A stretch of DNA of 47,759 nucleotides from Vreelandella rituensis (GCF_003336665.1 NZ_QPIJ01000036.1:1-47759), one strand, 5' to 3'. Shown: positions 26,613-35,489, counted from the first letter of the stretch. The notes: a model not told the origin generated them from the sequence alone. Numbers and translations are program-made.

Positions 26613-27996
26613 GCGTGTCCTTATAACGAGTCCTCAGTGCCTGCAGCAATAATTCATGGACGCCCCCGAAAGCCCCGTTGGACATCACCACGATACGATC
26701 CAACGGCTTGGCAGCCGCCGTCACTGCGGCTACCAGTTCACTGATTTGATCATGCAATGCCGCCGCCTGAGTCTGTTGGGCAATGACATCCGCCAACGAC
26801 CAGTCGAGCCCCGGTGGCTGATACCAGAACACTTGGTCGGCAAGCGCCACGCTGCCACTCAGACGGTCACGCAGCGCGCCCAGACGCATCGTGTTGGAGC
26901 GTGGTTCGATGACCGCCAGCAGCCGCCCTTTCGGTGTTGCCGCGCGCAGTCCCTGCAAGGTGGCGGCTATCGCGGTGGGATGATGCGCGAAGTCGTCGAT
27001 CACCTGAATTCCGTTGACTTCACCGCGTACTTCCTGGCGCCGCCGCGGTGTTTCAAAACGTGAAAGTGCCGCACAGCCACGAGCCAGATCCACGCCGCAG
27101 GCATGCGCCGCCGCCAATGCCGCCAAGGCATTGCGTGCGTTGTGCTCGCCGGTCAATGACCAGTCCACCACGGCATCCTCGCCACCCTGGGCATTTTCAT
27201 GAATTACCTGAAAACGGCTGGCATCGTCACGTTCCAGTGCCAATCGCCAAGGGCTTTGCGGCTGGGTACCGAAACGCTCGACTGGGGTCCAGGCTCCTTG
27301 AGCCAGCACCCGCTCCAGTGCCGGCTGCTCATCGGCTACCAGCAACTTTCCGTTGCTTGGAACCGTGCGCACCAAATGATGAAACTGCCGTTCGATTGCC
27401 GCCAAATCCTCGAAGATGTCGGCATGATCGAACTCCAGGTTATTGAGTACCGCGATGGTGGGTCGGTAATGCACGAACTTGGAACGCTTGTCGAAAAATG
27501 CCGTGTCATACTCATCGGCTTCCACTACAAAAGGTCCGTCGGCTGCTCCCAACCGCGCGGAAACCCCGAAGTTGCGCGGCACTCCACCAATCAGAAAGCC
27601 GGGATTAAGCCCTGCCGACTCCAGCAACCAGGCAAGCAAGCTGGCCGTGGTGGTCTTGCCGTGGGTACCCGCCAGAGCGATTACCTTGCGTCCCGGCAGC
27701 ACTTTTTCCGCCAACCACTGCGGCCCGGAACTATATGCAAGGCCGCTGTTCAAAAGTGCTTCCACTTCGGGATTTCCCCTGGAAAGAGCGTTACCCACCA
27801 CGACTTGATCCGGCACAGGCACAAGATTTTCCGCCCGGTATCCCTCATGCAGAACGATACCCGCCTCAGCCAATTGCGTACTCATGGGCGGGTAGACGTT
27901 GGCGTCGGAGCCACTGACCTCCAGGCCAAGCTCGCGTGCCAGTAATGCCAGGCTACCCATGAAGGTGCCGCAAATCCCGATGATATGAAGATGCAT
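26602..27996 (-). CDS. mpl: UDP-MurNAc:L-Ala-gamma-D-Glu-meso-DAP ligase (murein recycling)
   Basis: Mpl reattaches recycled tripeptide to UDP-MurNAc. The 464-residue Mur-ligase-fold protein starts [17 protein letters not shown], has the ATP-binding loop [12 protein letters not shown] (109-120), [17 protein letters not shown] in the central domain and [10 protein letters not shown], all typical for the family. The ATG at 27996 has AGGGG 10 bases upstream, and a GTG 27 bases earlier is less likely. It is first in the mpl-ubiX-lysE set and fits functionally with the nearby peptidoglycan gene cluster. Confidence 0.96.
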   Translation of the reverse strand: MHLHIIGICGTFMGSLALLARELGLEVSGSDANVYPPMSTQLAEAGIVLHEGYRAENLVPVPDQVVVGNALSRGNPEVEALLNSGLAYSSGPQWLAEKVLPGRKVIALAGTHGKTTTASLLAWLLESAGLNPGFLIGGVPRNFGVSARLGAADGPFVVEADEYDTAFFDKRSKFVHYRPTIAVLNNLEFDHADIFEDLAAIERQFHHLVRTVPSNGKLLVADEQPALERVLAQGAWTPVERFGTQPQSPWRLALERDDASRFQVIHENAQGGEDAVVDWSLTGEHNARNALAALAAAHACGVDLARGCAALSRFETPRRRQEVRGEVNGIQVIDDFAHHPTAIAATLQGLRAATPKGRLLAVIEPRSNTMRLGALRDRLSGSVALADQVFWYQPPGLDWSLADVIAQQTQAAALHDQISELVAAVTAAAKPLDRIVVMSNGAFGGVHELLLQALRTRYKDTHGH

Positions 27997-28151
27997 GAAG
28001 GTCAAACCCCTGACAACAGTCAAAAACAGTTTGGCAGCCTAGCATGACAAGCGGTTTTGCTCATCCATGGCAGTGACAATAGCAGCCAGTTGTTGCAGGA
28101 TGCGTCCACGCTTTATTCCACTGTTTTTACATAATTATTAAGGATGGCTTC

Positions 28152-28547
28152 ATGAGAATCGTGATTCGTTACTTCTTTCGCGGCCTACGCCTGGTGCTAG
28201 CACCGGTCATGCTGATCGCGGAAAAGCTTTCCACTCCGCAAGCCGTCGAGCGTAGCGAAGAAGAGCAGGCCAAGGTCGACGCCGAATGTAAAAATCTTGC
28301 ACTCTATCAATTTCGCACCTGCCCATTCTGCATTAAAGTACGCAAGGAAATAGCGCGCCTGGGGCTTGATATCGAATTACGCGACGCCCAACTCGACCCT
28401 GAGCACAAGAAGGCGCTGCAGGAAGGCGGAGGCAGGGTAAAAGTACCCTGCCTGAAAATCAGCCATACTGATGGACAGGATCAATGGCTGTATGAATCCG
28501 ACGATATCAATGCCTGGCTACACAAGCGTTTCGGTAAGCCGGCTTGA
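28152..28547 (+). CDS. Membrane-anchored glutaredoxin
   Basis: The protein has 131 residues. A hydrophobic stretch at 3-24 (YFFRGLRLVLAPVMLIAEK) likely anchors it in the membrane. A glutaredoxin domain follows, with the dithiol active site CPFC (Cys57, Cys60) in YQFRTCPFCIKVRKEI, a conserved VPCL turn and a glutathione-binding-like ESDDI. It would reduce disulfides or glutathione mixed disulfides near the membrane. AAGGA lies upstream of the ATG. The gene is divergent from mpl across a 155-base AT-rich gap. Confidence 0.92.
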   Translation: MRIVIRYFFRGLRLVLAPVMLIAEKLSTPQAVERSEEEQAKVDAECKNLALYQFRTCPFCIKVRKEIARLGLDIELRDAQLDPEHKKALQEGGGRVKVPCLKISHTDGQDQWLYESDDINAWLHKRFGKPA

Positions 28548-28630
28548 TGATCAACCCCACGCTTTGAGAGAAAGAAAGAAAGCAAGAAGAAGCTAGCCAG
28601 CGACGAATGACGCTGATGCCGGAGGGCTCG

Positions 28631-29287
28631 ATGAGGGAATGGCTACCTGCACCCAGACGTAATCAGTCATTGGGTGAAGAAATCGCCAACAGTATCAGTC
28701 ATGGTCTAGGCTTGGTTGCCGCTGTGGTGGGAACGCCCTTTCTCGTGAAACAGGCAGGGCTTCATGAAGACATCGGTTTCGTCATTGGCACCTACGTTTT
28801 CGCCACCAGCATGATAATTCTCTACCTGTCCTCCACCCTCTACCATGCGCTGCCCCAGGGACAATCAAAGCGAGTGTTTCGAGTCATCGAGCACTCCGCC
28901 ATCTACCTGCTGATTGCCGGCACCTATACACCTTTTACGCTCGGGGTCCTGCAAGGTACCTGGGGCTGGTGGCTACTGGGAGCTGTCTGGATGCTTGCTC
29001 TTCTCGGCGTATTGCAAAAAGCCTTCGGCAGGGGCTCTCACCCCGTGGTTTCCACGGGCCTCTATCTGGCGATGGGATGGCTGATCGTCGTGGCGCTTGG
29101 ACCCTTGGTGGAGAGTATGTCGCCCTCGGGGCTTTCCTGGCTCGTCGCAGGCGGTCTCTCCTATACCTTAGGCGTGGTCTTCTTCGCCATGGACGCCCGG
29201 CTGCGCTACGGGCATTTTGTGTGGCATCTTTTCGTGATGCTGGGCACTCTGTGCCATTACTTCGCTATTTTGTGGTATGCAATATAA
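28631..29287 (+). CDS. Hemolysin III / PAQR-family membrane protein
   Basis: The product has about 218 residues and seven membrane segments. It carries the PAQR-type histidine and acidic signatures: NSISHGLG at the start, SSTLYHAL, EHSAIYLLIAGTYTPF and HLFVMLGTLCHYFAI near the end. Bacterial members are often called hemolysin III or YqfA, but toxicity is poorly supported. A metal-dependent lipid hydrolase role is suggested for the superfamily. The start at 28631 has GGAGGG five bases upstream. An ATG at 28607 does not. A purine-rich run (GAAAGAAAGAAAGC) lies in the leader. Confidence 0.92.
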   Translation: MREWLPAPRRNQSLGEEIANSISHGLGLVAAVVGTPFLVKQAGLHEDIGFVIGTYVFATSMIILYLSSTLYHALPQGQSKRVFRVIEHSAIYLLIAGTYTPFTLGVLQGTWGWWLLGAVWMLALLGVLQKAFGRGSHPVVSTGLYLAMGWLIVVALGPLVESMSPSGLSWLVAGGLSYTLGVVFFAMDARLRYGHFVWHLFVMLGTLCHYFAILWYAI

Positions 29288-29381
29288 AACACGCTTTTTC
29301 ATTGGCCACCGACCCTGAGCGCCTTTAGTACAGACAAGATATGGCAATACGACCGACACCACCGGCCCCATGGAGACATAG

Positions 29382-29834
29382 ATGGACGTGAACAACAGCC
29401 CCACCCCGCTTGATGCAAAAGCCCTTTTCGATATTGTCAACGATAAGAGCTCTTCCGTTCTCCCGGAGTTGGCCTGGCCGGAAGGCGACGTCACCCTGGA
29501 CGCGGATAACAATACCGTGATCTGGGAACTCAGTGACTATGGCAATCTCACCATTACCCTTTCGCGTAGCGAAAATGAATGGGTAGCGATGACACCGATC
29601 GCCCCTATGACCAGCATCAAGGAACAAGCGACTCTCAACGAAATTCTGTTACGCCAAGGATTGATCCTGCCGCTCGCCTCCATCGGCATCACCGATATTG
29701 GCGGCCACGCTTATTACGTCGCTTATGGCCAGCTGTTCGGTGACTCCAAGCTTGAATCCCTCTGTGCCGAACTTCACGCCACGGCCGGGGCGGCGATGGA
29801 AGTGGCAGGGCTTATCCAGGAGCATTTTTCCTGA
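29382..29834 (+). CDS. yjfI: DUF2170 protein (YjfI family)
   Basis: This 150-residue soluble, acidic protein of the DUF2170 family has no signal peptide. It contains ISNEW-like SRSENEWVAM and a hydrophobic core GLILPLASIGITDIGGHAYYV typical of the family. It is first in the operon and directly precedes the PspA homologue, as yjfI precedes yjfJ in E. coli. Molecular function is unknown. GGAG eight bases upstream supports the start. Confidence 0.85.
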   Translation: MDVNNSPTPLDAKALFDIVNDKSSSVLPELAWPEGDVTLDADNNTVIWELSDYGNLTITLSRSENEWVAMTPIAPMTSIKEQATLNEILLRQGLILPLASIGITDIGGHAYYVAYGQLFGDSKLESLCAELHATAGAAMEVAGLIQEHFS

Positions 29835-29895
29835 GACCAGGCGTCGTCACTGAAATAATTATCCAGTTATCTAACGGTTAAAATGAGGAATCAAC

Positions 29896-30597
29896 ATGTT
29901 GAACAAGTTACTGACGGCCTTTCGCGGCAAAGCGACCGAAACCGGCCAAGCCGTGGTCGATTCACAGGCATTGCGCATTCTCGATCAGGAAATTCGCGAT
30001 TCAGAAGCCCAGTTGGGCAAATCCAAGACCGAATTGACGCGCCTGATGGGGCAACGACAGCTCAATGCCAACAAGGCGAGTACTCTTGAAAGCAAGATAT
30101 CCCAACTGGAGCAAAGTGCCGCAGCCGCCCTGGATAAAGGCGAGGAAGAACTGGCTGTGGAAGTCGCCAACCGTATCGTGGCATTGCAGGATGATCTGGA
30201 CGCGGAACGTGCCATCGTGACTGAATACGACGCCAGTATTGAAAGCCTGCGCGGGGCCATTCGCGGCACCGAAAATCAGTTGCGCCAGTTCAAGCAGCAG
30301 GTCAGCGTGGTGAAAGCCACCGAATCGGCGCAGAAAGCCCAGTCCGCAGTTGCCGCTCGCCACTCCGGCCAGAACAGTGCGATGCACAGCGCCATGGAAT
30401 CGCTCGACCGCATCAAGGAACGTCAGCAGCTCGACTCCGCCCAGATGAAAGCCGCCGATCAAATGGCCGCCGAAGAAAGTGGAAGCTCTCTCGAAGCACG
30501 CCTGAAAGATGCCGGCATCGGGGCCACCAATCGAAAGGCCGATGATGTACTGGCGCGCCTGAAAGCGAAAAGCAACAAGGACTCGGCCCCCGAATAA
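29896..30597 (+). CDS. yjfJ: PspA/IM30 family protein (YjfJ-like)
   Basis: This 233-residue, almost wholly helical coiled-coil protein belongs to the PspA/IM30 (ESCRT-III-like) superfamily. It starts with an amphipathic MLNKLLTAFRGKATE, suited to membrane insertion, and continues with heptad-rich segments up to about 160. It probably assembles on the inner membrane under stress. TGAGGAA precedes the ATG. It sits 61 bases after yjfI and before an RNA hairpin that separates it from the channel gene. It may have its own promoter in the AT-rich gap before it. Confidence 0.92.
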   Translation: MLNKLLTAFRGKATETGQAVVDSQALRILDQEIRDSEAQLGKSKTELTRLMGQRQLNANKASTLESKISQLEQSAAAALDKGEEELAVEVANRIVALQDDLDAERAIVTEYDASIESLRGAIRGTENQLRQFKQQVSVVKATESAQKAQSAVAARHSGQNSAMHSAMESLDRIKERQQLDSAQMKAADQMAAEESGSSLEARLKDAGIGATNRKADDVLARLKAKSNKDSAPE

Positions 30598-30611
30598 GCC
30601 TCACCCATGAC

Positions 30612-30635
30612 AGACCTGCCCTTTCGGGCAGGTCT
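30612..30635 (+). terminator. Hairpin between the PspA gene and the channel gene
   Basis: AGACCTGCCC-TTTC-GGGCAGGTCT is a perfect 10-bp stem. The following TTGAGTAATG has no T run, so partial termination or mRNA stabilisation is more likely than full termination. It would let PspA be made in excess over the downstream membrane genes. Confidence 0.6.
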
Positions 30636-30641
30636 TGAGTA

Positions 30642-31733
30642 ATGTTGCGAAAAGGAAGGGCCGTGCCGATTTTCTTGCGCCTGATGAAAGCGCTGCAGGC
30701 ATCCACCATCAACGTCAGCTGGACGTTTCTGCTGATTGTCGTGCTTGGCCATGCCAGCTTGTCCTGGGCCATGATGGCGCTGGCAAGCGAGCCGATTGCC
30801 CAGAGCCTCGGCTTGTGGGTCTACTTCTACATAACCACGACCACAACGGTGGGCTACGGCGATTTCAGCCCCATCACCGGCGCTGGCCAATGGATCGCTG
30901 CGCTGTGGCTCATCCCCGGCGGGATCATGCTCTTTGCCGCTTTTATCGGCAAGGCCACGGCAAACGTCAGCGAAGCTTGGAGACATATCATGCAGGGGAA
31001 AGCCAACCACCAGGACCTTTCCGGCCATACGCTGATCATCGGCTGGCACGGCGAGCCGACGAAAAAGATTATCAATATCCTTCTGGAGGACCGCAACCTG
31101 CCGGACGACATCGTTCTGTGTGTGGTCAAGGATATCGACAATCCCATGCCCGGCACCGTCAAGTTTGTTAAAGGCGATAGCTTTTCCAGCCCGGAGTTAC
31201 TGGCACGTGCGGGCGTCAAGGGGGCCAGTCGCATCATCATCTATGACGATGCCGACGAACGCGTGGCCACCATCGCTCTCTCGGTCTATGACCAGAAGCG
31301 CCCGGATTGCCATGTCGTGGCTCATTGCGACAACCACGCCACGGCCAACATGTTACGCCGCACCCTGCCGGGTATCGAATGTACCGAAGGACTTTCCATC
31401 GAAATGCTGGTGCGCTCGGCGACCGATGCAGGCATCAGTCGCGTCGTCAACGAGTTGCTGGCCATCAACCATGGAGCCACCCAGTATCAGACCCGCCTCC
31501 CCCAAGCAACGCCAGCCGTACACTACGGCGACCTCATGAACGTGGCAAAAGCTCAGTACAACATCACCTTATTGGGCGCATGTCGATCGGGAACGCAAGA
31601 CACCCAACTGCTCAACCCGCCGTTCGAACATGTGCTCGCCCCAGGCGACACCCTTTACTACATGGGAGATAAGCGCCTGTCCGAAAAAGATATTCTCACA
31701 TTGCTCAACCATGCCACAGCAGGAGCTGCGTAA
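30642..31733 (+). CDS. Two-TM potassium channel with RCK (TrkA-N) domain
   Basis: The protein has 363 residues. Two membrane helices (about 24-48 and 82-104) flank a pore loop with the selectivity filter TTTTVGYGD (66-74). A cytoplasmic RCK domain follows, from HTLIIGWHG (about 108), with IIIYDDADERVA. The glycine-rich nucleotide loop is GWHGEPTKK, not the usual GxGxxG, so ligand choice may differ. The start could be ATG 30642 or GTG 30663, the latter with AAGGAAGG just upstream. The stop overlaps the next ATG (TAATG). Its place inside a yjf-type operon suggests that ion flux is part of the same stress response. Confidence 0.93.
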   Translation: MLRKGRAVPIFLRLMKALQASTINVSWTFLLIVVLGHASLSWAMMALASEPIAQSLGLWVYFYITTTTTVGYGDFSPITGAGQWIAALWLIPGGIMLFAAFIGKATANVSEAWRHIMQGKANHQDLSGHTLIIGWHGEPTKKIINILLEDRNLPDDIVLCVVKDIDNPMPGTVKFVKGDSFSSPELLARAGVKGASRIIIYDDADERVATIALSVYDQKRPDCHVVAHCDNHATANMLRRTLPGIECTEGLSIEMLVRSATDAGISRVVNELLAINHGATQYQTRLPQATPAVHYGDLMNVAKAQYNITLLGACRSGTQDTQLLNPPFEHVLAPGDTLYYMGDKRLSEKDILTLLNHATAGAA

Positions 31734-32452
31734 TGTTCAAGACGCTCAAAGCACTGCTTCGTTCAACGCAACAGGACACCAGAGCCGACAACTCAGCCAT
31801 ACCCGCCACGGGACTGCCGCCGATGGTTTCTCTGGAAACGGTCGAAGGCTTGCGCCTGGATGGTCGGGTCAAGATACAGCTGATCGGCTTGCGTGCCCAC
31901 GAGGATGCCCTCTTTGCCTGGGACGATGACAGCTACCACCATATCGCTGCCGTAGGGCATGTCGACCTGGGGCAAGGTTCGCACCTGGTTCGCTTTTATC
32001 TGGACAACGATACCTGGCTGCAAGCCAATATCGAACACGGGCATGTCATCGAATACAAGCTCTTCGATTTCTACCGGGTGGCGCATGTCTCCGATAGTGA
32101 GTTCGATACCTTGATCAACGGGGTCGAGAAAAAAGCCGATACATTGGGCGCCAATTGCGTCACCCTCACCGCCGCGCCGCCCGCGGAACGTAGCTGTGAA
32201 TTCAACCGCGTTTGGGGTGCCCCCGACAGCCTCTGGTCGGCGCCGGTGGTCTTCGAGGAAAGCGTGACGACACTGGAAAGCCTCGTGCCCAGGCAGGTAC
32301 GCCATCATGCCATGCTCTACGAACGCAACATCCAGGCTTCCGAACGTATGGAATACCTACTGATCAGTGCCGAGGATGACGGCCAGGGAAGCTTCATGGT
32401 GGTTTACAACCTGGGCGTGGATGTCGCTTCGGTGGATATCGACGCCCTCTAG
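31733..32452 (+). CDS. yjfK: DUF2491 protein (YjfK family)
   Basis: This 239-residue soluble protein of the DUF2491 family includes GRVKIQLIGLRAHEDALFAW and FNRVWGAPDS. It has no signal peptide, membrane segment or catalytic motif that I recognise. The start codon overlaps the channel stop, so the two are translationally coupled. In E. coli yjfK lies between the PspA-like yjfJ and the DUF350 gene yjfL, the same relative position. Function is unknown. Confidence 0.85.
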   Translation: MFKTLKALLRSTQQDTRADNSAIPATGLPPMVSLETVEGLRLDGRVKIQLIGLRAHEDALFAWDDDSYHHIAAVGHVDLGQGSHLVRFYLDNDTWLQANIEHGHVIEYKLFDFYRVAHVSDSEFDTLINGVEKKADTLGANCVTLTAAPPAERSCEFNRVWGAPDSLWSAPVVFEESVTTLESLVPRQVRHHAMLYERNIQASERMEYLLISAEDDGQGSFMVVYNLGVDVASVDIDAL

Positions 32453-32476
32453 TAACGTCGACGGCCTCATCTTTAC

Positions 32477-32530
32477 AACATCATTTTCAGAACATGCTTT
32501 TTAGAACATATTTTTAAAACATCGCAAAAG
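32477..32530 (+). repeat. Four AT-rich 13-14 base direct repeats before yjfL
   Basis: The units are AACATCATTTTCAG, AACATGCTTTTTAG, AACATATTTTTAA and AACATCGCAAAAG. The last runs into the ribosome binding site AAAAGGA. The tract fills most of the 88-base gap between yjfK and yjfL. Confidence 0.6.
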
Positions 32531-32540
32531 GACCCACTGC

Positions 32541-32963
32541 ATGGACAACATCGTACATTATCTACAAGGCTTGCCGTTTTTCTTCGCCTATTTGTTCGGC
32601 GCCATCATACTACTGGCCGCGTTCATGTTTTGCTACAGCCTTATCACGCCGCATCACGAATGGACATTGATTCGCCAGGGCAATGCGGCGGCGGCGGCGG
32701 CTTACGGTGGCTCTATCCTGGGTTTCACTATCCCGCTGTACAGCGCCATGGCCAATTCCGTCAGTTTCATTGATTTTCTGCTGTGGGGCATTATCGCCTT
32801 TTTCGTGCAGTTGGCGACGTTCTTCGGCTTCAAGCTGTTTTTACGCAAGCAGGGAGAAAGCCTGTCGCAGCATATCACCGAGGGTCACCACGCCTACGGC
32901 ATTCTGGTAGCAACGGTATCCATTTCGGTTGGCTTGCTCAACGCCGCTTCAATGACGTGGTAA
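32541..32963 (+). CDS. yjfL: DUF350 membrane protein (YjfL family)
   Basis: This 140-residue protein has four membrane segments (about 12-35, 52-72, 77-98 and 117-137). It is a single DUF350 repeat unit with the characteristic ending GILVATVSISVGLLNAASM. DUF350 proteins occur with PspA-like and ATP-grasp genes, and their role is unknown. AAAAGGA precedes the ATG. Eleven bases separate it from the lipoprotein gene, so they are co-translated. Confidence 0.9.
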   Translation: MDNIVHYLQGLPFFFAYLFGAIILLAAFMFCYSLITPHHEWTLIRQGNAAAAAAYGGSILGFTIPLYSAMANSVSFIDFLLWGIIAFFVQLATFFGFKLFLRKQGESLSQHITEGHHAYGILVATVSISVGLLNAASMTW

Positions 32964-32974
32964 GGAGAGAGGAC

Positions 32975-33598
32975 ATGTCGACCCAAGATCAAACACCAAG
33001 CTTGCCACGCCGCAAGCGCAGCGCTCGCTTATCACTCGCTCTGATGGGAGTGGGCGCCTTCGGTTTAACGGCCTGTAGCCCTGAGCCGGAAGAACAGATT
33101 ACCGACGTTCGCTTCGACGAGCCCAAGGCGTTCCAGAGCGTAGAAGAATGCGTTGCCGCCAACGTCTATACCCGCAATGCTTGTGAAGCCGCTTATGAAG
33201 CATCGCTTGAGGCAGTGCCACGCTTTGATTCGCTGGAAGCCTGTGAAGCCGAGCATGGCGAAGGCGCCTGTACGGCGCCGACCGAAGAGCAAGCGCAGGC
33301 TGCTACTGGAAGCAGTGGCGGTAGCTGGTTCATGCCCGCGATGATGGGCTACATGGTCGGCAACATGATGTCGAACACTAACCGTGGGCGTAGCATCGAG
33401 CGAGTCTACCAGGAACCGGTTTACCGCAACCGCCAGAACCAGGGCGACTGGAATGCCGCCACGAGAAATACCTCGCAGCGGGTAGCGCAGCGCAATGAAG
33501 CCACCCGTACCGCTGTGCGCCAGACGGCAAGCACCCGAGCCACCCAGCGCAGCGGTTTCGGCTCCAGTTCGTCAGCCCGAGGCGGCTGGGGTTCTTGA
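32975..33598 (+). CDS. yjfM: DUF1190 lipoprotein (YjfM/YgiB family)
   Basis: The protein has 207 residues from ATG 32975, with GGAGAGAGG upstream. A basic N-terminus and hydrophobic segment lead to a lipobox LTAC (Cys34), so it should be a lipoprotein. Four more cysteines (CVAANVYTRNAC, then CEAEHGEGAC) could form two disulfides. The C-terminal third is low-complexity, rich in Arg, Gln, Thr, Ser and Gly, and ends in FGSSSSARGGWGS. DUF1190 genes are regularly next to YjfC/YgiC-type ATP-grasp genes, as here, which suggests that the two proteins act together. Confidence 0.88.
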   Translation: MSTQDQTPSLPRRKRSARLSLALMGVGAFGLTACSPEPEEQITDVRFDEPKAFQSVEECVAANVYTRNACEAAYEASLEAVPRFDSLEACEAEHGEGACTAPTEEQAQAATGSSGGSWFMPAMMGYMVGNMMSNTNRGRSIERVYQEPVYRNRQNQGDWNAATRNTSQRVAQRNEATRTAVRQTASTRATQRSGFGSSSSARGGWGS

Positions 33599-33676
33599 GG
33601 TTTCAAGCGCCAGCCGTTCCGGTTGGCGCCTCATTCTTGTCTTGTGACTCACCGGTTGTTGCACCCTGGGAACGCC

Positions 33677-34843
33677 ATGCTGAAAATCGATATCGCCGAA
33701 CGCCGCAACTGGAAAGGTTTGGCCAAAGAATTGGGCTTTCATTTCCACACCATCGAAGGCGCACCTTACTGGAAAGAAGCGGCGTATTACCAATTCACCT
33801 TGGCTCAGGTCGAAAATGACATTGAAGCCCCGACGGAAGCCTTGCACGAACTCTGCATGGCCATGGTCGAACGCGTCTGTCACTCCGATGAACTGATGCG
33901 ACGCCTGGCGTTACCCGAATTCATGTGGGAAACCATTCGCCGCTCATGGACGGAGGGGCAGCCTCACCTCTATGGGCGCATGGATTTCGCCTACGACGGT
34001 AACGGACCGGCGAAACTTCTCGAACTGAACTACGACACCCCCACTTCCATCTACGAAGCGGGTTTTTTTCAGTGGGTGTGGCTGGAACAGGCCATTCAAC
34101 AAGGGCTTATTCCGCGCCAGGCCGACCAGTACAACTCCATCCAGGAACGCCTGCTCAACGTCATGGCTCATCTGGGGCAGCGGCTCGAAGACGCAACGCT
34201 GCATTTCTCCTGCGTGAAAGATAACGTGGAAGAGCGGGCCACCGTGCATTACCTGCAGGATATCGCGGTTCAGGCCGGCCTCAAGGCGCCTTTCGTGTTC
34301 ATGCAGGATATTGGCCTGAAGCCGGGCATGACGCATTTCGTCGATCTCGACGACAACCCGATTCGCGCCATCTTCAAGCTTTACCCTTGGGAAGAAATGG
34401 CCCATGACACTTTTGGCGAACAGCTGCCCGCCATGCAAACCCACTGGTTCGAGCCACCCTGGAAGGCGATTCTGTCCAATAAAGGCATTCTGCCGTTATT
34501 GTGGAAGTATAACGAAGGCCACCCCAACCTCTTGCCCGCCTTCTTCGACGACGACCCAAGCCAGCCGCTGCCCCCCGGTTGGGTGCGCAAGCCGTTTTTC
34601 TCGCGTGAGGGGAGCAATATCGAACTGGTCACCGATACCGGTGAACGCGAGTTTGTCGACGGGCCTTACACCGATAGCCCCTATATTCGTCAGGCGTATC
34701 AGCCCATGCCCAAATTCGGCGATCAGCATGCGCTGATCGGCAGCTGGGTGGTCGGCGATCGTGCCTGCGGCATGGGCATCCGTGAAGATAGCGGCAAGAT
34801 CACCAAGGACACCTCCTGCTTTATTCCCCATGCCATTGTGTAA
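33677..34843 (+). CDS. yjfC: Glutathionylspermidine-synthase-like ATP-grasp ligase (YjfC/YgiC family)
   Basis: The protein has 388 residues. It corresponds to the synthetase half of bacterial glutathionylspermidine synthase and lacks the amidase half. Family blocks include GRMDFAYDGNGPAKLLELNYDTPTS, the YPWEEM segment and PFFSREGSNI, as expected of the ATP-grasp fold. YjfC and YgiC are relatives of unproven substrate. Amide bond formation between a carboxylate and an amine at ATP cost is inferred. The start at 33677 is chosen because homology begins at MLKIDIAERRNW. An upstream in-frame ATG (33623) overlaps no homology. It is last in the operon. Confidence 0.92.
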   Translation: MLKIDIAERRNWKGLAKELGFHFHTIEGAPYWKEAAYYQFTLAQVENDIEAPTEALHELCMAMVERVCHSDELMRRLALPEFMWETIRRSWTEGQPHLYGRMDFAYDGNGPAKLLELNYDTPTSIYEAGFFQWVWLEQAIQQGLIPRQADQYNSIQERLLNVMAHLGQRLEDATLHFSCVKDNVEERATVHYLQDIAVQAGLKAPFVFMQDIGLKPGMTHFVDLDDNPIRAIFKLYPWEEMAHDTFGEQLPAMQTHWFEPPWKAILSNKGILPLLWKYNEGHPNLLPAFFDDDPSQPLPPGWVRKPFFSREGSNIELVTDTGEREFVDGPYTDSPYIRQAYQPMPKFGDQHALIGSWVVGDRACGMGIREDSGKITKDTSCFIPHAIV

Positions 34844-34858
34844 AGGAATATCGACTGC

Positions 34859-34905
34859 AAAGGAAATAGCGAGGCGCCTCTTGGCGATTAACCGCTCTTT
34901 TCCTT
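34859..34905 (+). terminator. Possible terminator between yjfC and the VOC gene
   Basis: AAAGGAAA-T-AGCG and CGCT-C-TTTTCCTT can pair across a loop of about 20 bases in the gap between convergent genes. The stem is imperfect and AT-rich, so this is a weak call. It could serve both directions. Confidence 0.35.
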
Positions 34906-34923
34906 AAGGCTTCGAAGGCTGGC

Positions 34924-35361
34924 TCAGTTCTTCTTGAACAGCTGTTCGTCACGATTCTTGAAGGCCTTGAATTCCAGGGCGTTACCCGAAGGGTCGTAGA
35001 AGAACATGGTAGCCTGTTCACCGGCTTCACCCTTGAAGCGTATATAGGGCTCGATCTCGAAGGAGACGCCGTGTTCACGCAGCTTCTTGGCCAATGCCTC
35101 CCAGGACGCCATATCCAGCACCACGCCGAAATGCGGTACCGGCACGCCGTGACCATCGACCGGGTTCTTGTGGCTGGCGACGGGGTTGTCCTTGAGCGCG
35201 GGATTCAAATGACAGACGAACTGATGGCCGTAAAGATTGAAGTCCACCCAGCTTTCCGATGAGCGACCTTCCGGGCAACCCAGAAAATCCCCGTAGAATT
35301 GACGAGCTTCATCGATATCGCGCACTTGTACCGCGAGGTGAAAAGGATCAGACAGGTTCAT
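34924..35361 (-). CDS. VOC (glyoxalase/dioxygenase fold) family protein
   Basis: This 145-residue protein carries the paired beta-alpha-beta-beta-beta units of the vicinal oxygen chelate superfamily. Candidate metal ligands are His8 ([10 protein letters not shown]), a histidine in [10 protein letters not shown] and the glutamate in GNALEFKAF, the usual H-H-E set. The reaction cannot be told. Glyoxalase-like isomerases, ring-cleaving dioxygenases and resistance proteins share the fold. It is a single gene, convergent with yjfC and upstream of the pntAB terminator. Confidence 0.88.
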   Translation of the reverse strand: MNLSDPFHLAVQVRDIDEARQFYGDFLGCPEGRSSESWVDFNLYGHQFVCHLNPALKDNPVASHKNPVDGHGVPVPHFGVVLDMASWEALAKKLREHGVSFEIEPYIRFKGEAGEQATMFFYDPSGNALEFKAFKNRDEQLFKKN

Positions 35362-35410
35362 GGTTACTCCTTGCCAGTGACAATTCTTTGCCAGTGCTAT
35401 GTTGAACCGG

Positions 35411-35439
35411 AAAACCCGGGCCGATTTCGACGACCCGGG
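35411..35439 (-). terminator. Rho-independent terminator of pntAB
   Basis: On the minus strand CCCGGGTCG and CGGCCCGGG pair over 9 bp with one G-T wobble around a TCGAAAT loop, followed by TTTTCC. It lies 51 bases past the pntB stop codon. Confidence 0.75.
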
Positions 35440-35489
35440 CGCTTATCCAACAGCTTATTACCAACAGCTTAATGCTCAAGCCAGGCGTT

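Noticed and set aside
35447..35471. Direct repeat CCAACAGCTTA (35447-35457 and 35461-35471) after pntB
   Set aside because: It is only two copies, next to a normal terminator, with no further structure. It is probably chance or slippage.
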